From Lacinutrix sp. MedPE-SW (lineage in GTDB: Bacteria; Bacteroidota; Bacteroidia; Flavobacteriales; Flavobacteriaceae), in the NCBI RefSeq assembly GCF_001874145.1, contig NZ_MPCX01000003.1, positions 124,001 through 188,000 on the forward strand: a DNA stretch of 64,000 nucleotides, given 5' to 3'. Made by a program: the position numbers and the translations under genes. This document shows, piece by piece, positions 44,294 to 50,487 of this stretch; within the stretch, counting starts at the first letter, position 1, and every line of letters starts with the position of its first letter. The notes below the pieces were generated by a model, which was not told where the DNA came from, made no database searches, and was given only the letters and a program-made list of their open reading frames with translations.

Positions 44294-46897
44294 ATGAAAA
44301 ACTTCTTAGTTGTTATTTGTTTCCTTTTTATTGTAAGTGGCTTTTCTCAAAATTTAGAAAACAATATTTACAATGCTACAGAGCTATTTAATAGTAAAAA
44401 AAATAACGAAGCTTTAAAAAATTTAAATGATGAAATTTCAATATTTGAAGCCAAACTTAGTACTGAAGATGAGTACATGGCATTTATATTTTTACTAGTT
44501 AATAAAGCCTATTATTTAAAAAGTAAAAGCCAAAACAGTGTTGCAATAACTACATACGAAAAAGCCTGGAAGCTCTACAAAAACAAAAATATAGCATCTT
44601 TTTTTGAGTATGATATTATAGAAAATTGTTTAAAACCTTTAGGTATTTTATACAATAAAGTTGGCGATTACACTAGTTGCGAAAACATAACAAAAAACTA
44701 TATCGCATTAGCTAAAAAAACAAATAACACGACTCAGCAAATAGCAGGAACTATAAATTTATCTAGACTTTACCAAACAACCAATAGACACCAACAAGCA
44801 ATAGATATTGCAACCTATGGTCTAAATATAAATGGTATTAGCAAACAACAAAAAAGTAATTTAAAAAGACTAATTTCAAGAAGCCAGATTAGATTAAATA
44901 AAAAAGTTACAAGAATAGACCGCATTATTTTTAACTCAGATTTTTTAGATAAACTAGAGGATAAAGAACTAGCATATGAGTTAGCAATGCAAAATCAAGA
45001 TTACAAAGCTGCGCTAAAAGCCTTTAAAAGCATAAAGCACTTAAAAACAAGTAATTTATCTTCTGCAAGTGAATTGGCAAAACTATATTTAGAAGAGGCT
45101 CAAATTCATTATAAATTAAACAATTTTAACGCGGCAGAAAAAACCTTAAACTATGCATTAAAAACCTTATTAAAAAACTACAATCGATATTCAATACCTA
45201 CAGAAACAGAACTTTACCCAGAAAATGCATTCATTGGAGTTTTCGATTTATTAGCGACATTAGAAAGTAATCCTAAAAAAGCATTAGACTATTATAAACT
45301 AAGTTTTTATGTAAGCGATTTATTAGCAAAAAACACAACAACACAAGATGGTAAACTTATTTTACTAAATGAAAAAAGAAGCCGAAGCGAGAAATGTTTA
45401 AACTTACTATATAAACTTCAAAATAAAAGCGAAGACACTTACTTTACTACAGAAGCTTTAAAAATTTCCGAACGTTATAAAGCATCTGTTTTAAATGATA
45501 TTCTTGACAAAAAAGATTTATTAAAAAAACATCCTAAAGACTCTCTATTGTTAAAGCAACAATCGCTTTTACAAAAACAAGAACAACTTACTAATAGGTT
45601 AATTAAGTCGCCTTACAATTCAAACCCAAACCAAAAAAATAAAATTAGAGAACAACTCTCTTTTATAAATATTGATTTAAAAAAAGTAAATCAAGACATT
45701 GAAAACAAATTTACTACGCAAAACAAACCTTTAAATATCTCAAAATTAATTACAAAATTAGAGCAGGATAAAGCAAGTCTAGTAAACTTTTTTTATGGGA
45801 AAAAAGCAATTTATCAAATTATAATTTCTAATAAAGTAACGGTTTTTAACAAAATAGAGCTTAGTGAAAATAATACAAATCTCATTAAAGAATTTATTTC
45901 ATATTTCGATAATTCTTCAGTTATAAATAACAATATACAAGCTTACACTAAAAAAGCACACGAGCTTTATACCTTGTTAAATTTAAACTCTGTTAGCAAC
46001 CTAAATAACATATTAATAATTCCAGATGGCTTGTTAAATTTCATTCCGTTTGATGCTTTAATTACTAATAAAACCGAAAGTAAATCGTTTAACCAAATTC
46101 CTTTTTTTGTAAAGTCACACACTACAGTTTACAATGCTAACTGCGCGCTATACCTTAATAATAATCCTAATATTATAAAACCTAAAGTTTTGGGCGTATT
46201 TCCGGTTTACAAAAGCACCAAATTCGAACTTCTAAATTCTGTAACCGAAGCTAAAAAAATTCAAAACACAATTGAAACTAAAATTTTAATTAATGAAGAA
46301 GCTACAAAAAACGCCTTTATAAATAACGCAAATGCATTTTCAATTTTACATCTTTCAACGCATGGCACATCTGGAGATTTTTATACACCTGCTCAAATTT
46401 CTTTTATAGATACTGCATTTTCAACTAACGAATTGTACAAACTAAGTTTAACAGCCAATCTTGTTGTTTTAAGTGCTTGCGAAACTGGAGTTGGTATGTT
46501 GCACCGCGGTGAAGGTGCTATGAGTATTGCTCGTGGCTTTCAATATGCTGGTGTAGAGAATACAGTTTACTCTTTATGGCAAATTAGCGATTTATCTACA
46601 TCGCAAATTATGGCTTCATTTTACAAAAATTTAAGTAAAACCAATGCTATAAATTACGCTAATAGGCAATCTAAAATAGATTACTTAAATAACAATAAAA
46701 TTACAAATATTAAAAAATCTCCATTTTATTGGAGTGCTTTTAATTACTATGGCAGTTTTAATAGTGTTAAAAAAGATTATACATATATATGGAGTATAGT
46801 AGTTATCTCTATTGTAATTATAGTACTTTTACTATTCCTATTTAAAAAGAAAAATGGAAAACGCACTTTGGGAATTCTTACTAGAAAAAGGATATAA
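44294..46897 (+). CDS. Exported TPR-CHAT (caspase-like) protease with C-terminal membrane anchor
   Basis: The 867-residue protein has a signal peptide (FLVVICFLFIVSGFSQ), a long helical TPR array (about 20-450), a coiled-coil-like linker and a CHAT domain (about 500-815). The caspase-type dyad is present: His690 in HLSTHGTSG and Cys729 in VVLSACETGVG, with the typical LIIPDGLLNFIPFDAL entry strand. A membrane helix (SIVVISIVIIVLLLFLF, about 833-850) and a basic tail end the protein, so TPR and CHAT would face the periplasm and only the tail the cytoplasm. CHAT proteases are often activated by a TPR-sensed signal and cut a partner (shown for gasdermin and Craspase systems). The final 44 bases overlap the aspartic-protease gene in another frame. 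Confidence 0.88.
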   Translation: MKNFLVVICFLFIVSGFSQNLENNIYNATELFNSKKNNEALKNLNDEISIFEAKLSTEDEYMAFIFLLVNKAYYLKSKSQNSVAITTYEKAWKLYKNKNIASFFEYDIIENCLKPLGILYNKVGDYTSCENITKNYIALAKKTNNTTQQIAGTINLSRLYQTTNRHQQAIDIATYGLNINGISKQQKSNLKRLISRSQIRLNKKVTRIDRIIFNSDFLDKLEDKELAYELAMQNQDYKAALKAFKSIKHLKTSNLSSASELAKLYLEEAQIHYKLNNFNAAEKTLNYALKTLLKNYNRYSIPTETELYPENAFIGVFDLLATLESNPKKALDYYKLSFYVSDLLAKNTTTQDGKLILLNEKRSRSEKCLNLLYKLQNKSEDTYFTTEALKISERYKASVLNDILDKKDLLKKHPKDSLLLKQQSLLQKQEQLTNRLIKSPYNSNPNQKNKIREQLSFINIDLKKVNQDIENKFTTQNKPLNISKLITKLEQDKASLVNFFYGKKAIYQIIISNKVTVFNKIELSENNTNLIKEFISYFDNSSVINNNIQAYTKKAHELYTLLNLNSVSNLNNILIIPDGLLNFIPFDALITNKTESKSFNQIPFFVKSHTTVYNANCALYLNNNPNIIKPKVLGVFPVYKSTKFELLNSVTEAKKIQNTIETKILINEEATKNAFINNANAFSILHLSTHGTSGDFYTPAQISFIDTAFSTNELYKLSLTANLVVLSACETGVGMLHRGEGAMSIARGFQYAGVENTVYSLWQISDLSTSQIMASFYKNLSKTNAINYANRQSKIDYLNNNKITNIKKSPFYWSAFNYYGSFNSVKKDYTYIWSIVVISIVIIVLLLFLFKKKNGKRTLGILTRKRI

Positions 46898-47300
46898 AAA
46901 AATAAAACTTAAGCTTACAAAAACCAATCACTTTGAAATTAAAGCTAAAGTTAATGGTGTAAAAGGATTGTTTATTTTAGATACTGGTGCATCTAGTAGC
47001 TGTATTGGTTTTAAAGACATTGAACGCTTTAAACTTGCCGCAAAAGACTCAGACATTAAGGCTGCTGGAGCTGGAGCTACAGATATGCTTACTCAAATTT
47101 CTAGTAAAAATACTATAATGATTGGTAGGTGGAAAAAAACTAAAGTGAATCTTGTATTGTTTGATTTAACACATGTAAACACCGCTTTAACAACTCATAA
47201 TGCCAAACCTGTAAATGGAATAATTGGAGCAGATATATTAAAAAAAGGCAAGGCTATTATAGATTATAATAAGAAATACTTGTATTTAAAGCCAATTTAA
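46854..47300 (+). CDS. Retropepsin-like aspartic protease (clan AA)
   Basis: The 148-residue single-domain protein has the active-site motif LFILDTGASSSCIG (Asp43-Thr-Gly-Ala), an AGAGATDM turn and VNGIIGADILKKGKAIIDY, matching the retropepsin/clan-AA family that acts as a homodimer. No signal peptide or membrane helix is seen, so it is probably cytoplasmic, where it could meet only the short tail of the CHAT protein. Its start lies 44 bases inside the CHAT gene, pointing to translational coupling and fixed stoichiometry. An alternative start further downstream would lose the first strand. The substrate is unknown; the response regulator or the anti-sigma protein are possible targets (inference). 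Confidence 0.85.
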   Translation: MENALWEFLLEKGYKKIKLKLTKTNHFEIKAKVNGVKGLFILDTGASSSCIGFKDIERFKLAAKDSDIKAAGAGATDMLTQISSKNTIMIGRWKKTKVNLVLFDLTHVNTALTTHNAKPVNGIIGADILKKGKAIIDYNKKYLYLKPI

Positions 47301-47351
47301 AGTGTATTTTCTTACTTTTATATCACTACTTAAAATAAAAACTCCCTAAAA

Positions 47352-47984
47352 ATGAAAACTACAATTGTCATTGCAGACGATCATCCATTGATGCTTAGAG
47401 GTTTGAGCGATTTTATTGCTTCAAAAGGATATGAGATTCTAGGAAAAGCAGAAGATGGCCGCGCTGCGTATGCATTAATTGTTAAGCACAAACCAGATAT
47501 TGCTATTCTTGACATTAGAATGCCTTACATGACAGGTCTTGATGTTGCTGAAGCTTGTAAAAAATATAACTTAGACACCAAGGTTATCCTTATTACTTTT
47601 GATAATGAAGAAGAGCTTTTTGATAAAGCAAAAGAGTTTAATGTTTATGGCTATATTTTAAAAGAATTTGCAATTGAAGAAATTGAAAACTGTATAGAAC
47701 ATGTTAAAAAAGGGGAGGCTTATTTTAGTGAAGAAATAGCTTCATACTTAAACTCTAAATTAAAATATTCTAAATCTCATATTACAGACTTACTTACAAA
47801 AACTGAGCTTAAAGTAGTACAACTACTATCTCAAAATAAAACAAACCAAGAAATATCTGAAACACTACAAAGCTCAATTAGAACCATAGAAAAGCATAGA
47901 AGTAACATAACTAAAAAACTAAAACTTCAAAAATCTCACAATGCGCTAATGTTATGGGCTATTTTAAATAAAGACCTTTTATAA
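47352..47984 (+). CDS. Orphan NarL/FixJ-type response regulator (LuxR HTH)
   Basis: The 210-residue protein has a receiver domain with acidic pair Asp9-Asp10, phospho-acceptor Asp54 (ILDIRMPYMTG) and conserved Lys in YILKEF, then a LuxR helix-turn-helix (LTKTELKVVQLLSQNKTNQEISETLQSSIRTIEKHRSNI). No histidine kinase gene is adjacent, so its phosphodonor is elsewhere. It lies 51 bases after the aspartic-protease gene. Two palindromes of the type bound by LuxR-family regulators (ATACGTAG-N2-CTACGTAT) stand downstream in front of small non-coding units, making them candidate targets. The layout is reminiscent of GacA-type regulators that drive small RNAs, by analogy only. Confidence 0.9.
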   Translation: MKTTIVIADDHPLMLRGLSDFIASKGYEILGKAEDGRAAYALIVKHKPDIAILDIRMPYMTGLDVAEACKKYNLDTKVILITFDNEEELFDKAKEFNVYGYILKEFAIEEIENCIEHVKKGEAYFSEEIASYLNSKLKYSKSHITDLLTKTELKVVQLLSQNKTNQEISETLQSSIRTIEKHRSNITKKLKLQKSHNALMLWAILNKDLL

Positions 47985-48038
47985 TTTTATTAAAGTTTCT
48001 AACAGAATTTTACAAAACAAGCTTTTTATTATTGGTAA

Positions 48039-48071
48039 TTATTATTCAAAACATTTTTGTTTTAATAATAA
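48039..48071 (+). terminator. Possible terminator or hairpin after the response-regulator gene
   Basis: TTATTATTCAAAACA and TGTTTTAATAATAA pair with one bulged C around a T-rich loop. There is no T-run after it, so efficient termination is doubtful. Confidence 0.35.
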
Positions 48072-48139
48072 CAACATAGAGATTTATAACAATAACAAGG
48101 CTTAAGCGCTATTTTTTATTTTTACAATAAGCTAAAAAG

Positions 48140-48157
48140 ATACGTAGTTATACGTAT
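48140..48157. promoter_or_regulatory. Palindromic box A upstream of small-RNA unit A
   Basis: ATACGTAG-TT-ATACGTAT, 7 bp of dyad symmetry per arm, lies 22 bases before the -7-like box TATCTTTA (48180-48187). It is nearly identical to box B at 48463. A neighbouring A-run and T-run mean it could also fold as an intrinsic terminator. Confidence 0.5.
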
Positions 48158-48193
48158 TTTTTATTTCAATAATAGCACTTATCTTTATATTGC

Positions 48194-48265
48194 TATTAAT
48201 CAATTTATGGAGAGAACCTATTAAGCTTTACATTGCTAACACCAATGTAAAGCTTCTCTTTTTTT
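48194..48265 (+). ncRNA. Candidate small RNA A
   Basis: A -7-like box TATCTTTA (48180-48187) precedes a stretch of about 70 bases that ends in a perfect 13-bp stem (AAGCTTTACATTG / CAATGTAAAGCTT, 48223-48255) and CTCTTTTTTT. The start (about 48194) is estimated from the -7 box. The segment before the hairpin contains GGAGAGAA and matches the second unit closely for its first 20 bases. It has no coding potential beyond a five-codon ATG...TAA. Function unknown; regulation by the adjacent response regulator is inferred. Confidence 0.5.
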
Positions 48266-48462
48266 AATACGTCTTCAAATTTAAAATTCTCACTTACCAA
48301 GAATCATTTTTTTTAAATAAATTTTGCGTTTTTATTAATATTAGCGTTTTTAATTAAATATTTAAAAGGCCTATTGTTTTATAAATTCATATTTAATTTA
48401 GTAAAAAAGTAGTGAAGGCAGGACCTACAAGAATAATTGAATATAAAAAGTACTTAAAAAAA

Positions 48463-48480
48463 ATACGTAGTTCTACGTAT
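48463..48480. promoter_or_regulatory. Palindromic box B upstream of small-RNA unit B
   Basis: ATACGTAG-TT-CTACGTAT, a perfect 8-bp dyad per arm, lies 22 bases before TACCTTTA (48503-48510), the same spacing as box A. The flanking A-run and T-run allow a terminator-like hairpin as an alternative reading. Confidence 0.5.
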
Positions 48481-48516
48481 TTTTTTTAAGATAGATACTA
48501 CTTACCTTTATAATGC

Positions 48517-48582
48517 TATTAATTAGTTCTTAGGGAGAATTATTTAGAGAACTCTGCATTGTAATGGTGCAGAGTTTCTTTT
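48517..48582 (+). ncRNA. Candidate small RNA B
   Basis: After the -7-like box TACCTTTA, about 66 bases end in a 9-bp stem (AACTCTGCA / TGCAGAGTT, 48550-48576) and TCTTTT. The stretch shares CTTTATA-TGCTATTAAT and GGGAGAA with unit A, but its hairpin sequence is different while the hairpin position is kept. This covariation-like pattern favours a structured RNA. The start is estimated. Confidence 0.5.
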
Positions 48583-48603
48583 ACCAAAAAAAACCTACAT
48601 ATC

Positions 48604-48708
48604 ATGATAGAAGAAACAGAAACTCAAAACAAAGCATTTATAATAGCTATAATTGTTTTTGCTATTATAATTATTTCAATAAACATTTTTGTAACCTTTT
48701 TTAGTTAG
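48604..48708 (+). CDS. Membrane micropeptide (34 aa) downstream of the sRNA units
   Basis: The ORF from ATG 48604 to TAG 48708 encodes an acidic, polar N-terminus (IEETETQNK) and one very hydrophobic Ile-rich helix up to the C-terminus. It lies 22 bases after the terminator of small RNA B, without a strong ribosome-binding site, and is followed by a good terminator at 48735. It resembles in size and topology the micropeptide at 42150 but not in sequence. It may be an inner-membrane toxin-like or accessory peptide, or spurious. Confidence 0.45.
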   Translation: MIEETETQNKAFIIAIIVFAIIIISINIFVTFFS

Positions 48709-48734
48709 TGACCGTTTACAAATGTTTTTAAACG

Positions 48735-48768
48735 AAAAAAGCGCAACTTAATACGTTGCGCTTTTTTT
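48735..48768. terminator. Bidirectional intrinsic terminator after sucB
   Basis: AAAAAAGCGCAAC and GTTGCGCTTTTTT form a 12-bp stem around an 8-base loop with A/T tracts on both sides. It serves the minus-strand sucB and the plus-strand micropeptide. Confidence 0.9.
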
Positions 48769-48787
48769 GTTATATAAAGTTAATGAT

Positions 48788-50041
48788 TTACAACTCTAAT
48801 GCTCTTTTAATATCGTTATCCATTAAAAGTTCTGTTGGGTTTTCTAATGCTTCTTTTACTGCAACTAAGAATCCTACACTTTCTTTACCATCAATTATTC
48901 TATGGTCGTAAGATAATGCAACATACATTATAGGTCTAATTTCTACATGACCATCAATTGCAACTGGTCGCTCTACAATATTATGCATACCTAAAATACC
49001 ACTTTGAGGTGGATTAATAATTGGAGTTGATAACATAGAGCCAAATACACCACCATTAGAAATTGTAAAAGTACCACCAGTCATTTCATCTACTGTAATT
49101 TTACCATCTCTAGCACGTAAAGCTAAACGTTTAACTTCTGCTTCAACACCTCTAAAAGATAGGTTTTCGGCATTTCTAATTACAGGAACCATTAATCCTT
49201 TTGGACCAGAAACGGCTATACTTACATCTACAAAATCGTAAGTTAGCATCTCTTTTCCATCAATCATAGAGTTAACTGCCGGATATAATTTTAATGCTCT
49301 AACTACTGCTAAAGTAAAGAAAGACATAAACCCTAAACTTACACCGTGCTTAGATTTAAATGTTTCTTTGTATTCTTTTCTTAAAGCAAATATTGGTGAC
49401 ATGTCTACTTCGTTAAAAGTAGTTAACATTGCTGTTGTATTTTTAGCTTCAACTAAACGCTCTGCTACTTTTCTACGTAACATAGACATTTTGCTTCTAG
49501 AAGAACCTCTGTTTCCTCCTGTTGGAGTTCCCATAGAAGGAGTTGCTTTTACAGCATCGTCTTTAGTAACACGACCATCTTTACCTGTTCCAGTTATAGA
49601 TGATGCATCCATGTTTTTTTCTGCTAAAATTTTCTTTGCTGCTGGACTTGCTACTCCAGAAGCGTAAGTTTCTTTTGCAGGATTTGGTGCTTTTTCGTGA
49701 TTTTCTTTATTTGACGCTGCTTTTTGATCTTTAGCTAAGTCTTGCTCAGCGTCTGCATTTCCGCCTTCATCGCCACCTTCGTAAGTTGAAGCTTCTGGAG
49801 CTTTTGCAGCTGTATCAATTAAACAAACTACTTGCCCAACTGCTACTGCATCACCTTCTTCGGCTTTTAATGTAATTGTTCCACTTGCTTCAGCTGGTAA
49901 TTCTAATGTTGCTTTATCGCTATCTACCTCTGCTATTGCTTGGTCTTTTTCTACATAATCACCATCTTCTACTAACCATTCAGCTATTTCAACTTCTGTA
50001 ATTGATTCACCTGGCGAAGGTACTTTCATTTCTAAAATCAT
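48788..50041 (-). CDS. sucB: 2-oxoglutarate dehydrogenase E2 (dihydrolipoyl succinyltransferase)
   Basis: The 417-residue E2 has a lipoyl domain with the lipoylated Lys in [17 protein letters not shown], an Ala/Pro/Glu-rich linker, a peripheral subunit-binding domain ([33 protein letters not shown]) and the acyltransferase domain with the catalytic His in [15 protein letters not shown]. It transfers succinyl from E1 to CoA in the TCA cycle. It lies downstream of sucA on the same strand, with a 124-residue exported protein gene between them. The E3 (lipoamide dehydrogenase) gene is not in the window. Confidence 0.95.
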   Translation of the reverse strand: MILEMKVPSPGESITEVEIAEWLVEDGDYVEKDQAIAEVDSDKATLELPAEASGTITLKAEEGDAVAVGQVVCLIDTAAKAPEASTYEGGDEGGNADAEQDLAKDQKAASNKENHEKAPNPAKETYASGVASPAAKKILAEKNMDASSITGTGKDGRVTKDDAVKATPSMGTPTGGNRGSSRSKMSMLRRKVAERLVEAKNTTAMLTTFNEVDMSPIFALRKEYKETFKSKHGVSLGFMSFFTLAVVRALKLYPAVNSMIDGKEMLTYDFVDVSIAVSGPKGLMVPVIRNAENLSFRGVEAEVKRLALRARDGKITVDEMTGGTFTISNGGVFGSMLSTPIINPPQSGILGMHNIVERPVAIDGHVEIRPIMYVALSYDHRIIDGKESVGFLVAVKEALENPTELLMDNDIKRALEL

Positions 50042-50091
50042 CGTACTGTAATTTTTACTTAATGTCTTGTTATGACTGTTGTTGGGTTTGT

Positions 50092-50466
50092 TTATTTTTT
50101 TGATGGATACATTTGTAATCCACTAATTTTATTGTTTTCATCTAATAGAAAAAAAGCTTCTCCTGCTCCATTTTCAAAAGTCAAATTATAGTTATGACCT
50201 GTTCTAACAATAGATTTTAATTCTACAGCTTTAATTTTACCTAAAGCATTAGCATTTAAGTTAGTTTTAAAAAATGAAATTGTTTTTTCTAAAGTCAATG
50301 TCTTTTGAAAATTAGCGTTTAACATATTGTAAATCGCTTCATAATCATTTTCATTATAATTTTCTTGAAATTCTGTAACTACTTTTTTATAGTTTGCCTT
50401 TTCTGTTTGGGCAAAACCTATTGTAAAACTTAAAATTGCTACTATTAATACTATTGCTTTTTTCAT
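50092..50466 (-). CDS. Small exported protein, DUF3887/NTF2-like
   Basis: This 124-residue protein has a signal peptide ending in IGFAQ. The mature part ([46 protein letters not shown] ... [29 protein letters not shown]) has the helix-then-curved-sheet pattern of DUF3887/NTF2-like proteins. Its gene lies between sucA (21 bases upstream) and sucB (50 bases downstream), so it is probably cotranscribed, although the flanking proteins are cytoplasmic and this one is exported. No enzymatic residues are evident. Confidence 0.7.
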   Translation of the reverse strand: MKKAIVLIVAILSFTIGFAQTEKANYKKVVTEFQENYNENDYEAIYNMLNANFQKTLTLEKTISFFKTNLNANALGKIKAVELKSIVRTGHNYNLTFENGAGEAFFLLDENNKISGLQMYPSKK

Positions 50467-50487
50467 AATATGTATGATTTATGCGAA

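Larger units (their letters stand above)
47985..48603. other. Non-coding region with two tandem promoter-hairpin units
   Basis: These 619 bases hold no long ORF. They contain an AT-rich imperfect hairpin (48039-48071) and two similar units (box 48140, RNA to 48265; box 48463, RNA to 48582). The 197 bases between the units (48266-48462) show nothing recognisable beyond poly-T and poly-A tracts. Confidence 0.6.

Noticed and set aside
48130-48165. ATACGTAG box A as a plain intrinsic terminator of the response-regulator gene
   Set aside because: Not excluded, but the low-GC stem, the repetition in unit B and the identical distance to a -7-like box favour a regulatory role; kept as the alternative.
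47985-48603. tRNA or CRISPR array in the long intergenic region
   Set aside because: There are only two similar units with no regular spacer-repeat pattern, and no cloverleaf or CCA end.
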